64,000 nucleotides of DNA from Limosilactobacillus caccae (GCF_900156885.1 NZ_FTOY01000010.1:62001-126000), one strand, 5' to 3'; positions 27,403-37,010 are shown, counted from the first letter of the stretch. Numbers and translations are program-made. The notes: generated by a model from the sequence alone, not told the origin.

Positions 27403-30400
27403 TTAACTTTTGCGTTTGCGCTTACTAAGACCAAAGAGGGCTGCAAATGCTGTTACCAATCCTAATCCAGCAATTGCTACTGTATCCTGACTACCGGTCT
27501 GTGGAAGCACGGTATTTTCTACCTTTTTATCTGCGACCACTGAAGCTGCTGGTTGATTAGCCGTTTCCACCGGAGTGACTTCGGTTGGCTTCGGCGCAAC
27601 AACCGGTGCGCTTGGCACTACTGGTTCTTCCGGTGCTGGCGCAACTGGCTCAGTCGGTGTTGGCTTACTTGGCACCACTGGCTTTTCTGGCGCAGGAGTT
27701 TCCGGTGCTGGTGTTTCAACATTCTTGTCATACTTCACAACGTAGTTAAGGTCTTTACTTGTATGAGAAATTGTCATTTCTGGAATTGTTTCATGATCAG
27801 GGTGGAAGCCGTCAATCTCTGGACTAGGCACTGCTGGAATGACCTTGTCAGGACTCCACTTGTCTTCAATTATTTCACCCGTCCACGGATTAGTGACTAC
27901 CGTGTGAGTAAAATCAACCGTGATCGTGTTATTTTCTGGTAATGATGGGCGGTCGACTGTCACACCATCACTGTACTCATACTTAATGTTTTGTGTTACC
28001 TTTTCAGTTTCCGTTGTAACCGTCGGTGCAGCGTATTTTACAACGTAATGAAGATCTTGACTTGTATTGGAAACAGTTACTTCAGGAATTAGTTCCCGAT
28101 CAGCGTAAAAGCCATCAATTGTTGGGCTCGCAATGGACGGAATAATTTGATCAGGACTCCACGTATCCTGAATCACTTCCCCTGTCCATGGATTAGTGAT
28201 TACCGTGTGAACAAAGTCAACGGAAGTCACATTGTCACTTGGTAATGTCGGCCGTCCCGCTGTCACGCCATCATTGTATTCGTACTTAATCGTTTGCGTT
28301 ACTTCCTTAGTTTCGGTGGTAACCGTCGGTGCAGCATACTTTACAACGTATTCCGTATCAGAACTCTCGTGAGTAACTTGTGCTGTACTGCCGGCTTGGG
28401 CCTGGTCGTAGTAATAACCATCAATTGTTGGTGTATCTACAAGGGTAAAGCTTTGCGCCGGACTCCACGTTGTCGATACTACTTCTCCAGTGAATGGATT
28501 AGTTGCGGTTGTTTGCGTAAACGTTAATGTCTGAACCACGTTCTGTGGTAGCATTGGCCGACCTGTTGTAACCCCATCTGCATATTCATAGCGAATTGTT
28601 TGATTTACTACTTTATCAGTCGTTGTTACATTTGCTGGCGCATAGTTTACAACGTATTCCGTATTGCTACTTTCGTGAGTAACATTGGTCGTACTGCCGG
28701 CTTGGGCTAAGTCAAAGTAAAAGCCGGTAACTGGTGGGGTATTAACTAAAGTAAAGTTTTGCGCTGGACTCCATGTAGCAGAAATCACTTCCCCAGTAAA
28801 TGGGTTGCGGGCAACTGTCTGGGTAAAGGTCAGTGCCTGTACTTCATTTGCTGGCAAGGCCGGGCGACCGTTTGTAATCCCATCAGCATATTGGTACTTA
28901 ACAGTTTGGGTAACTGTCTTATCTGTTGTCTGAATGTCAGCAGGACTGTACTTGACTACGTATTCGGTATCTGCACTATCATGGGTCACTTGTGCTGTAC
29001 TACCAGCCTGAGCATGGTTATAGTAGTAACCATCAATTGTCGGTGTGTTAACGATACTAAACTGTTGTGCTGGACTCCATGTGCTAGAAATTACTTCATC
29101 AGTAAATGGGTTCAGCGTTGTCGTGTGAGTAAAGTTTACCGTCTGCACATCGCTTTGTGGTAGCGCTGGACGGTCGTTTACCTGGCCATCGGCATATTCA
29201 TAACGAACAGTCTGCGTTACTTGCTTGTCCTCAGTAATGATCTTTGCTGGCGCATATTTTACAACATACTCAGTATTTGCACTGTCATGGGTCACTAGCT
29301 GATTGCTCCCAGCGGTTGCCAAGTCATAGTAGTAGCCGTCAATCCTTGGCGTCTTAATTACGTTAAAGCTTTGTGGATCAGTCCAGGTAATTGACTCAAT
29401 TTCTCCCGTAATTGGGTTGCGGACGATTGTTTGGGTAAAGCTCAACGTCTGAAGATTTGTTTGTGGTAACGCTGGGCGATCAGCTGTTATTCCATCTGCA
29501 TATTCATAGCGAATTGTTTGGGTAATTGTTTTTTCTTCGCTCGTTGTTGTTGGTGCTAAGTAGTAAATGTTATAAACAGTATCCGGACTGTTATGGTTTA
29601 CCGTGACCGTGCTACCAGCTTGGGCTTGGTCGTAGTAATAGCCATCGATTTGTGGTGTCACAACAACTGTAAAGTTTTGACCAGGGCTCCACGTGTCACT
29701 AATCACTTCCCCCGTCCACGGATTTGTCAACGTGGTCCGTGTAAAGTCAACACTTTGAACGTTCGTTGCTGGTAGCAATGCCGGGTTACCGTTCACCCCA
29801 CTTGCATAGTGGTAGTAAATCGTTTGGGTAACTGTCTTATTTTCAGTAGTTACATTTACCGGTGCATATTTAACAAGGTATTCTGTATTACCGCTCTCGT
29901 AAGTAACGGCAGCATTACTACCGGCCTGTGCTTGATCATAGTAGAAGCCCTCGACTACCGGCGTGTTAACAACCGTAAAACTTTGTGCCGGACTCCATGT
30001 ATCACTAATCACTTCCTTTGTCCATGGGTTCGTTGTTACCGTATGGATAAAGCTAAGATTTTGAACATTCGTTGCTGGTAAACTTGGCCGCTCAGCTGTC
30101 ACCCCATCAGCGTACTCGTAACGAATCGTCTGGCTAACATTTTTTTCTTCACTCATAATGCTTGCTGGCGCATACTTAACGACGTATTCCGTACTAGCAT
30201 CATCATGAGTTACCATCTTATCGCTACCAGCTTGGGCTTGATCATAATAGAATCCGGCAAGCTGTTGACTACTTACAATCCCAAACTTTTGCGGTTCAGT
30301 CCACTCGTCAGCGATAATCGCCCCGGTAATTGGATCCCGTTTAATTGTTTGGAAGAATGTCAGCGTCTGCACGTTTGTCTGCGGTAACGCTGGCCGCCCA

Positions 30401-32316
30401 GTTGTTATCCCATCGGCATATTCATAGCGAATCGTTTGGGTAATTTCTTTTTTTGTCTCGGTAGTTTCAGGTGCAAGATAGTAGACATCGTAAACGCTGT
30501 CTGCACTTTCATGGGTTACTGAAGCAGCGCTACCAGCTTGTGATTGGTCAAAGAAGTAGCCGTCAATTCGTGGTGTATCAATCACTGCAAAGTTTTGTGC
30601 TGGACTCCACGTATTAGTAATCACTTCTCCCGTCCATGGGTTCGTTAAGACCGTGTTAGTAAATGTTAAGCTCTGGACATTATCCGTTGGTAATAACGCC
30701 GGATCACCATTTACTCCTTCTGCGTAGTGATATTTAATCGTCTGGGTAACTGTTTTATCACTCGTTTGGACATTGGCAGGGGCATACTTCACAATGTACT
30801 CGCTATCAGCACTTTGATAAGTTACCGCTGCGTTACTCCCTGCCTGAGCTAAGTTGTAGTAGTAGCCATCAATTGTTGGGGTCGCTAAAACCGTAAAGTT
30901 CTGGGCCGGGCTCCAGGTGTCACTGATTACTTCATTCGTCCACGGATTGGTCACCACCGTCCGGTCAAAGACTAAGCTTTGGGTATCCGTTTGTGGTAAC
31001 GCTGGCCGGTCTGTTGTTACCCCATCCGCATATTCGTACCGGATCGTCTGGTTGACCCGCTTCGATTCGGTCACGGTACTTACGGGGGCGGCGTAGTTTA
31101 CAACGTAGTAAGTATCCAGGTCTTCGTGCACCATTATCTTATCACTACCAGCGTGGGCCAAATCAGCGTAGAAGCCGTTAATCGTTGGCGTTTGGACGAT
31201 TGAGAACTTATTGTAGTCTGGGGTCCAGCCAAAGGAAACGACGTGCCCGGTAAACGGGTTGGTGTGGAGAGTTTCCGTAAAGGTAATGGTCTGGACATCA
31301 TCCTTTGGTAGTGGTGGCCGCCCCTGGGTTTCACCATCTGCGTATTGGTAATGGATGGTTTGGGTAATGGTCTTGTCCTGGCTAGTGACTGTTGGCGGTG
31401 CATAGTAAACAGTGTACTCTGTATCGGCACTTTCATGGGTCACCTTGTCAGTGCTTCCCTCCTGTGCCTTATTGTAGTAGTAACCATCAACTTCGGGAGT
31501 AAGCACGATGGTGAAGTTTTGCGGTCCAGACCAGGTCGTGCTGATAACTTCATCAGTTTCCGGATTACGATGAGTCGTTGCGGTAAACGTTAGGGTTTGG
31601 ACGTTTGATGATGGCAACGGCGGCCGCCCTGCCGTGATGCCATCACTGTAGACGTAGTTAACTGTCTGGGTAACTTTCGTTTCACTTATTTCTTCGTTTG
31701 GTCCACTATACTTGACGACGAATGTTAAACTAGGCGTATCTTGGGTGACTTCAGCATTACCCCCAACTTCCTTTTGATCCGCCCAGAAGCCGGCAATCGT
31801 TGGCGACGTTTCAGCGGTAAACTGTTGGGCCGGGGTCCAAGTATCTGAGATTACCTGCCCGGTAACTGGGTTCGTAATCACGGTATGGATAAAAGTGGCT
31901 TTCTGAACCTTGTCGCCCGGTAGCGCTGGCCGCCCTGCCGTAATTCCATCGGCATATTGGTACTTGACCGTTTGGGTAACCGTCTTTTCCACTGTATTCG
32001 TTACAACCCGGACATAAACTACCTTGGTATCTTCACCTGGGTTACTAGGAATAATTGTTGCATCTGATGGTGTCTGCAACACCCATCCCTGGGCAGTCAA
32101 GTCCGGTGCCGCCGTTGCCCCTGCCTTATGAGGGTTACTTGGGTCATTGTTGTAGACCGGCTGCAGGTCGGAAATAACGTTCCCATTTTCATCAACCGGA
32201 ATGATCTTTCCTAAGTCCGCGTAGACGAGCTGGACTGAGTTAGCGCCAGGGACAAAGGGGTTCCGGACTAAGGTACCGTTACTAAATACCTTATGCTCCC
32301 CAACCGGAACTGTCAC
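27403..32316 (-). CDS. LPxTG mucin-binding-type repeat adhesin, 3' fragment
   Basis: A 1,637-codon frame, the larger part of a surface adhesin whose 5' part is 32313-33611. It contains 14 repeats of about 100 residues (roughly residues 112-1530) resembling Mub B2-like domains: each has QTIRYEYADG, RPALP, TNPWTGEVISDTWSPAQ and IDGYYYDQAQAGS. A Pro/Glu-rich wall-spanning stretch follows, then the sortase signal LPQTG, a hydrophobic helix and KRKRKS. The only start is a GTG with no ribosome site, so it is probably not translated alone. It would bind mucus or host glycans from the cell wall. Confidence 0.85.
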   Translation of the reverse strand: MTVPVGEHKVFSNGTLVRNPFVPGANSVQLVYADLGKIIPVDENGNVISDLQPVYNNDPSNPHKAGATAAPDLTAQGWVLQTPSDATIIPSNPGEDTKVVYVRVVTNTVEKTVTQTVKYQYADGITAGRPALPGDKVQKATFIHTVITNPVTGQVISDTWTPAQQFTAETSPTIAGFWADQKEVGGNAEVTQDTPSLTFVVKYSGPNEEISETKVTQTVNYVYSDGITAGRPPLPSSNVQTLTFTATTHRNPETDEVISTTWSGPQNFTIVLTPEVDGYYYNKAQEGSTDKVTHESADTEYTVYYAPPTVTSQDKTITQTIHYQYADGETQGRPPLPKDDVQTITFTETLHTNPFTGHVVSFGWTPDYNKFSIVQTPTINGFYADLAHAGSDKIMVHEDLDTYYVVNYAAPVSTVTESKRVNQTIRYEYADGVTTDRPALPQTDTQSLVFDRTVVTNPWTNEVISDTWSPAQNFTVLATPTIDGYYYNLAQAGSNAAVTYQSADSEYIVKYAPANVQTSDKTVTQTIKYHYAEGVNGDPALLPTDNVQSLTFTNTVLTNPWTGEVITNTWSPAQNFAVIDTPRIDGYFFDQSQAGSAASVTHESADSVYDVYYLAPETTETKKEITQTIRYEYADGITTGRPALPQTNVQTLTFFQTIKRDPITGAIIADEWTEPQKFGIVSSQQLAGFYYDQAQAGSDKMVTHDDASTEYVVKYAPASIMSEEKNVSQTIRYEYADGVTAERPSLPATNVQNLSFIHTVTTNPWTKEVISDTWSPAQSFTVVNTPVVEGFYYDQAQAGSNAAVTYESGNTEYLVKYAPVNVTTENKTVTQTIYYHYASGVNGNPALLPATNVQSVDFTRTTLTNPWTGEVISDTWSPGQNFTVVVTPQIDGYYYDQAQAGSTVTVNHNSPDTVYNIYYLAPTTTSEEKTITQTIRYEYADGITADRPALPQTNLQTLSFTQTIVRNPITGEIESITWTDPQSFNVIKTPRIDGYYYDLATAGSNQLVTHDSANTEYVVKYAPAKIITEDKQVTQTVRYEYADGQVNDRPALPQSDVQTVNFTHTTTLNPFTDEVISSTWSPAQQFSIVNTPTIDGYYYNHAQAGSTAQVTHDSADTEYVVKYSPADIQTTDKTVTQTVKYQYADGITNGRPALPANEVQALTFTQTVARNPFTGEVISATWSPAQNFTLVNTPPVTGFYFDLAQAGSTTNVTHESSNTEYVVNYAPANVTTTDKVVNQTIRYEYADGVTTGRPMLPQNVVQTLTFTQTTATNPFTGEVVSTTWSPAQSFTLVDTPTIDGYYYDQAQAGSTAQVTHESSDTEYVVKYAAPTVTTETKEVTQTIKYEYNDGVTAGRPTLPSDNVTSVDFVHTVITNPWTGEVIQDTWSPDQIIPSIASPTIDGFYADRELIPEVTVSNTSQDLHYVVKYAAPTVTTETEKVTQNIKYEYSDGVTVDRPSLPENNTITVDFTHTVVTNPWTGEIIEDKWSPDKVIPAVPSPEIDGFHPDHETIPEMTISHTSKDLNYVVKYDKNVETPAPETPAPEKPVVPSKPTPTEPVAPAPEEPVVPSAPVVAPKPTEVTPVETANQPAASVVADKKVENTVLPQTGSQDTVAIAGLGLVTAFAALFGLSKRKRKS
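27725..31990 (-). repeat. Tandem array of 14 Mub B2-like repeats
   Basis: Fourteen coding repeats of about 300 bases each. Repeats 4-6 and 7-9 (from the N terminus) form a higher-order duplicate of about 915 bases: the middle member of each trio has the unusual HYA-GVNG-PALLP in place of EYADG-RPALP. The last two repeats diverge (IIPSIASP, VIPAVPSP). Confidence 0.85.
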
Positions 32317-33611
32317 GGTTTCGGTTTTTTATTTGGCCGAAGCAAGGAAATTTCCATCGTTCCTTGAGGATCGATTAACTTATAAATTAACGTTTGGGAA
32401 ACTGTTCGATCCCAGTTGTATAGCGTCTTTTCGTAGTACTGGCCGATTTGGAACTGGGAAATTGTCCCCTTGTATGAACCATCCGCTGAATTAGCCAGGC
32501 TCCCCTGCTGGTTAGTCAGGTAAAGGCCATTGAGGACCTGTTTGTATTCATCAACATTGGTGATGGTAAACTGTTGCCCCGTAATCCCGTTCACTGGCAC
32601 ATTAGCAGGCAATTTATTACTGCTAGTGTAGTTACCATCCTTGTCTAAGTAGATATATTCAATGGCCGGTGCTTTGTTTTCTGGAGAAATATCAACCTTA
32701 TCAGAGTACGAAATATTATTTTGGTTTCCTAAACCATAAACTGGACTAACTCCCCGTCCATTTCCGCTACCAACACTCTTGATTGACAGTGACGCTGGCA
32801 CCGTTATCTTCTTACCATTAAAATCCAAGGTAAATGGGCCGGTATTAGAAACCCGGTAAATTTGGTTTCTTGTCGGATTTTTAATTGCCCCACCGGTCGA
32901 ACTAACGGAAATGTCCTTATACTCGCCTGAATTAATAGTGATTGTTTGGTAGGCTTTCTTATACTTCTCATCAGTAACGTAGGCGTAGTTAGCTCCCTGG
33001 GGATTACGCGGGTCAACCGATAAGATTAACCGTGCTTGGAGGCCATTAATCTTAGCCCCATCTAGGTTAACGATCTGATAAATGTAGTAAGACTCGCTAA
33101 ATTGATTTTTACCAACTAACTTGGCTGCATCGGTTGGGTAATTACTAGGATTGTTAACCGTGATGGTTGAATTCACCTGTGGCTGGGTAAATGTCGCCAC
33201 TTCTTGCTCCGCTTCGGTCCGCGTCACCGGCGTGGCTACCGCTTGACTAGGTTGCCTCGCTGGGTCACTGCTAACTGCATTATTCGCTGCGCTAGCCACC
33301 GGTTGGTTTGCAGAAGATTGGCCGTCATCAATGTTGCCAAGACCAGATGTTATTTTTTCTACTTGTGCATTTGCTGGCGGTGCAGTGGTTTGAGCCGCAC
33401 TGCTGTGGGTCACTGGAACTTCAACTGCTAGATTACCCGAATTACTCGCGTCGGAAGTTACAATGCTGGTATCCGTGGAGGTAGGCGTACTCGCTTGCTC
33501 AGCAGTATCAGCGTAAGCCACGTTGGCTACCGCAAGGACACCCACAGAAATCATTGCCGTCATCCACAGTTTGCCCGATTTGTATAACTTGTAGTGTTTC
33601 TTTGTCTCCAT
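32313..33611 (-). CDS. KxYKxGKxW-signal adhesin, 5' fragment
   Basis: A 432-codon frame starting with the signal peptide KHYKLYKSGKLW, the KxYKxGKxW class linked to large serine-rich or mucin-binding adhesins, with cleavage near AYA-DT. A Ser/Thr/Ala-rich segment and a non-repeat domain (about residues 150-400) follow. It ends at a stop in the first degenerate repeat (RTVSQTLIYKLIDP). At 32325-32330 an A6 run (minus strand) with one more A would join this frame to the 3' fragment as KKTETVTVPVG. So the two frames are one gene with a one-base deletion. AAAGGAGA precedes the ATG. Confidence 0.87.
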   Translation of the reverse strand: METKKHYKLYKSGKLWMTAMISVGVLAVANVAYADTAEQASTPTSTDTSIVTSDASNSGNLAVEVPVTHSSAAQTTAPPANAQVEKITSGLGNIDDGQSSANQPVASAANNAVSSDPARQPSQAVATPVTRTEAEQEVATFTQPQVNSTITVNNPSNYPTDAAKLVGKNQFSESYYIYQIVNLDGAKINGLQARLILSVDPRNPQGANYAYVTDEKYKKAYQTITINSGEYKDISVSSTGGAIKNPTRNQIYRVSNTGPFTLDFNGKKITVPASLSIKSVGSGNGRGVSPVYGLGNQNNISYSDKVDISPENKAPAIEYIYLDKDGNYTSSNKLPANVPVNGITGQQFTITNVDEYKQVLNGLYLTNQQGSLANSADGSYKGTISQFQIGQYYEKTLYNWDRTVSQTLIYKLIDPQGTMEISLLRPNKKPKP

Positions 33612-33720
33612 GAATTATCTCCTTTGTCGTTAAATATAATTTGTATAATAATTATATATTATGCGATTTTAGAAAAGGTGTTTAAACTTGGGAGAAAAGA
33701 TTAAGTTTTTCTAGCATCAA

Positions 33721-33768
33721 AAAAGCCGCACCCCACTTACTGGGATGCGGCTTTTGCCGTCGTTATTC
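33721..33768. repeat. 48-bp direct repeat, copy 2 (trxA 3' end and terminator)
   Basis: The native copy: it covers the last two codons of trxA and the terminator after it. With copy 1 it brackets the adhesin locus exactly. Confidence 0.92.
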
Positions 33769-34080
33769 GGCTACTTTACGGCTAAAGTAATGGGCGAGTT
33801 TTTCTTCCGGATAATAACCGGTCACCTTTTCCTTTGCCTCCCCGTTACGGAATAAGACGAGGCTGGGCACACTCATTACCTTATACTGCTGGGCAATCTC
33901 TTGGTTGCCGTCAACGTTTAGTTTTACAAATTTGATCTCTTTTCCAAACCGTTCTTCAAGCTTTGCCATTGCCGGTTCCATCATCTTACATGGGCCACAC
34001 CATGGTGCCCAGAAGTCGACTACCGTCAATGGTCCTTGGACTTGCGCCTTAAAGTCTTGTGTACTTGCTTCAATTGCCAT
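33763..34080 (-). CDS. trxA: Thioredoxin
   Basis: A 105-residue thioredoxin with the active site WCGPCK (Cys28 and Cys31) and the cis-proline segment VMSVPSLVLF. It reduces protein disulfides in the cytoplasm using thioredoxin reductase. It begins one base after the TerC stop codon and is the last gene of a three-gene run (RluD-like, TerC, trxA). AGAAGG precedes the ATG. The terminator after it is the native copy of the 48-bp repeat. Confidence 0.95.
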   Translation of the reverse strand: MAIEASTQDFKAQVQGPLTVVDFWAPWCGPCKMMEPAMAKLEERFGKEIKFVKLNVDGNQEIAQQYKVMSVPSLVLFRNGEAKEKVTGYYPEEKLAHYFSRKVAE

Positions 34081-34081
34081 C

Positions 34082-34834
34082 TTATCTTGCCTTCTTTTTT
34101 GAATTTCTTACGAAGTGGATGATAATCGTAATCACAAATACCGCAAGGATAAAGATCCCGAAGATCCCCGATGGAATCTCAACGTCAATTGCCGGAATCG
34201 TTAAGAACAGTTTGATTGCGATTACGAAAATCAAGATATATGCCATCGGCTCTAATTCCGGAACCTTCCGCATCAGCTTCATAATTACTTCAGCAATTCC
34301 CCGCATACATGCAATCCCGATCAAGCCACCGATCAAGACGATCACCGGGTTGGTGGAGATTGCTAGCGAGGCCAACACTGAATCGACCGAGAAGATGATA
34401 TCCATCAACTCAATCTGGGCAACTACTGACCAGAATAGCTTCCGCCCCTTGAGCCTTGACCTATTCTCATGGCCCTTGCGCATTGCCTTTTTACCGAAAA
34501 ATTTAGTACGGAAGTACCGGTAAACAAGGTAAATTAGGTAAGCAGCACCGATCACCTTGATTTCCCAAAAGTTGATCAGGTAGACACCTAAACCGATTAT
34601 TAAGAACCGGAACACATAGGAACCCCAAATTCCGTAGAATAGTGACTCTTCTTGTTCCTTTAATGTGGGTAATACACGTGTCTGGGCTGCTAAGACAACA
34701 GCGTTATCGACAGAAAGTAAACACTCAATCATAACTAACGAAAAAATAATCAGCCAATCCTCACCGGATGTAACAACTGTTGCCCAGTTATGTGGATCAA
34801 AAAATGGTCCATACAACTTCTCTAAAAGTGACAA
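34082..34834 (-). CDS. TerC-family integral membrane protein
   Basis: A 250-residue protein with about seven helices. The family residues IECLLSVDNAVVLAA (about 36-50) and MDIIFSVDSVLASLA hold paired acidic residues in the membrane. The family was named for tellurium resistance; in Firmicutes, TerC proteins are linked to manganese export and metal loading of exported proteins. Which applies here is not shown. Confidence 0.88.
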   Translation of the reverse strand: MSLLEKLYGPFFDPHNWATVVTSGEDWLIIFSLVMIECLLSVDNAVVLAAQTRVLPTLKEQEESLFYGIWGSYVFRFLIIGLGVYLINFWEIKVIGAAYLIYLVYRYFRTKFFGKKAMRKGHENRSRLKGRKLFWSVVAQIELMDIIFSVDSVLASLAISTNPVIVLIGGLIGIACMRGIAEVIMKLMRKVPELEPMAYILIFVIAIKLFLTIPAIDVEIPSGIFGIFILAVFVITIIIHFVRNSKKKAR

Positions 34835-34863
34835 TTAATGTCCTCCCTTATTCAAATTTGCTC

Positions 34864-35775
34864 CTAAGCTAATTTATATTTTACCAAATAATTTAAAAAA
34901 TAGGGTGGAAGTGGCGCCTTAATATTTAAAGTTTTCATGGTAAAAGGTATCACTAATCGCTGCGCCTGCCCATGCAGTAACATTCCCTCATTAGATGACG
35001 GATTATACAGGGGATCGCCCACAATCGGGTGGCCGCTGTGTGCCAGATGGACCCGCAACTGGTGAGTCCGCCCCGTTGCTAGTTTCAATGCTACTAGGGA
35101 ACGATCCTCGTTGGCCGCACAACTGTGGTAGTAGGTCACCGCTGGCTGGGCATTAATTCCCGCAACCTTATGCAAGTGAAAGTTAGCGGGATCCTTACCG
35201 ATTGGCCATGCCCACCTACCGTCGTCAACAAGTTTTCCCTCAACAACTGCAAGGTATTGGCGGTGAATTGCCCCCGTGCTAATCAGCCGGTTCAAGACCG
35301 GCACCACGATGGGATTCTTTGCCACGATCACCGCCCCACTTGTCTGCAAGTCGATCCGGTGGACCATGTATGCTCCGTCGCTGGTTCCCGCTAAATAACC
35401 CGCGACATCATTCATTAGGGTCCCTGTTTCTCCCCGATAGTTTGGGTGAGTTTTTTGCCCTCGCGGCTTATTCACCACCAGCAAGTCACGGTTCTCATAT
35501 AAAACTGCTAAGTCAGGCTTGTTGGTTGGAACATAGTCGTTAGCGGCGGGCGTTCGGACCTCATCCCCAACGAAAAACATCTCAACCTGGTCCCCCGCAC
35601 TGACTGGTTCATTCATCGAGATATAATGGCCATTAACCAGTACTTGCCGCCGGGTACGCAAATAATGGATCAACCGGTTGGGAAGGAGCCACTGCTGGTG
35701 CAAAAGGGTGCGGAGGGAACATTCCTCCTGCTGCTTTGCTAGCTGCTCTGTTAAGTGCCATCGGTAATTTATCAT
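34864..35775 (-). CDS. RluD-type 23S rRNA/tRNA pseudouridine synthase
   Basis: A 303-residue RluA-family enzyme. An N-terminal S4-like part (to about residue 75) precedes the catalytic domain with HRIDLQTSGAVIVAK, where the Asp is the nucleophile, and GRTHQLRVHLAHSGHPIVGD. It converts specific uridines in RNA to pseudouridine; the exact target cannot be told. It is the first gene of the run that continues with TerC and trxA. Confidence 0.9.
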   Translation of the reverse strand: MINYRWHLTEQLAKQQEECSLRTLLHQQWLLPNRLIHYLRTRRQVLVNGHYISMNEPVSAGDQVEMFFVGDEVRTPAANDYVPTNKPDLAVLYENRDLLVVNKPRGQKTHPNYRGETGTLMNDVAGYLAGTSDGAYMVHRIDLQTSGAVIVAKNPIVVPVLNRLISTGAIHRQYLAVVEGKLVDDGRWAWPIGKDPANFHLHKVAGINAQPAVTYYHSCAANEDRSLVALKLATGRTHQLRVHLAHSGHPIVGDPLYNPSSNEGMLLHGQAQRLVIPFTMKTLNIKAPLPPYFLNYLVKYKLA

Positions 35776-35921
35776 TTTTCCACCACCATCATTAAACTAA
35801 TAGCACTATTTTACGTTATTTCCCAGGAAATATTCACTTTAATTTACTGTTAGGGCGGTTTACTTTTCCAGGATAATAGAGTTGAATAGAGATATGAACA
35901 ATATTAAGGGGATGAGTAACC

Positions 35922-36839
35922 ATGTTAACAACCGATCAGATTAATGAACATAGTAAGTGGATAAGTGTCTTTGAACCCCTTCCCCATGAACGACTTGACC
36001 TGATTGAAAAATACGAAGTTACTCAAGAATTGCTCGACTACGCAATCGACCCCTACGAAAAAGCGCGGGTTGAAGTTGATCCAGACGCAGGAGTAACTCT
36101 TTTAATCTTTGACGTCTACGTCCCGACACACGCGGTTACGGCCCCCCAGACGGCCCCTATCGGGATCATGCTTACAGCAAACAACATCATCACCTTTACT
36201 AATGCAAAGACCAACTTTGTCAACGGGATTATCGCTAACCAGCTCCGCCTCTTACAAAAGCGGGGAGGGACTGATGATAAACTTAACCTGGTTTTTCCCG
36301 TTCTCTATCGGCTATCCACGGATTACTTTGGCCCCTTGCGGCGGGTCGACCAGCAGCGCCAGCAGATCCAGCAAAATTTGCAAAAGCGGACTGGCAGAAA
36401 AGCAATCACCGAGTTCATGGAAATTGAAACCGGCCTGGTCTACATGCTCACCTCATTAAAGGGAAATGTTTCCTTGCTCGAAGAATTCAAGCGCCGCTTT
36501 GGCAGCCGCATCACTAGCAAGCAGTTTAACGACCTAGACGACGTGATTGTCGAAGCACAGCAAGGACTAGAGATGGCCCAGATGACTTCTGATGTCTCTG
36601 CCAGGGTTTCCAACGCCTATAGCAAGGTTCTCGATAGTGACTTGAACCAGACGATGAAGTACCTTACCATTTATTCGATCGTTCTTTCAATTCCAACGAT
36701 CGTTTCCGGATTCTATGGTGAAAACGTCAAGCTGCCACTAGCAAACTGGTCATTTTCCTGGGTGATCACCATTTTAATTACGCTCGCCCTGATGGCGGCC
36801 TGCGTGATTTTCTTAATCAACCGCCATTGGTGGAAATAA
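35922..36839 (+). CDS. CorA-family divalent cation transporter
   Basis: A 305-residue CorA-type channel with a large cytoplasmic N-terminal domain and two C-terminal helices. The signature loop after helix 1 is GFYGENVKLP, so the usual GMN is GEN here. The gene has AGGGGATGAG before the ATG. It would take up Mg2+ or another divalent ion as a pentamer. The altered motif makes selectivity uncertain. Confidence 0.87.
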   Translation: MLTTDQINEHSKWISVFEPLPHERLDLIEKYEVTQELLDYAIDPYEKARVEVDPDAGVTLLIFDVYVPTHAVTAPQTAPIGIMLTANNIITFTNAKTNFVNGIIANQLRLLQKRGGTDDKLNLVFPVLYRLSTDYFGPLRRVDQQRQQIQQNLQKRTGRKAITEFMEIETGLVYMLTSLKGNVSLLEEFKRRFGSRITSKQFNDLDDVIVEAQQGLEMAQMTSDVSARVSNAYSKVLDSDLNQTMKYLTIYSIVLSIPTIVSGFYGENVKLPLANWSFSWVITILITLALMAACVIFLINRHWWK

Positions 36840-36863
36840 TATGTTATACTAAAACTAAATTAA

Positions 36864-36953
36864 ACAGCGGGGAGCTTGTAAACAGGCTGAGAGGAAGGTG
36901 CGACCTTCGACCCATTTAACCTGATGTGGATAATCCCACCGTAGGAAATAATA
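36864..36953 (+). promoter_or_regulatory. TPP riboswitch (THI element) for cytX
   Basis: GGGGAGC, GGCTGAGAGG, ACCCATTTAACCTGAT, GGATAATCCC and CGTAGGAA occur in the TPP aptamer order. A terminator follows at 36975. Confidence 0.95.
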
Positions 36954-36974
36954 CTTTTATTTATGCTACACACG

Positions 36975-37010
36975 CGAGACTAGGGATTAATTTTCTAGTC
37001 TCCTTTTTAT
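36975..37010 (+). terminator. Expression-platform terminator of the cytX riboswitch
   Basis: GAGACTAG pairs with CTAGTCTC, followed by CTTTTT. Confidence 0.85.

Noticed and set aside
27725-31990. CRISPR-like or non-coding tandem repeats
   Set aside because: The repeats are about 300 bases, in frame, and code for a protein domain; there are no short repeats with unique spacers.
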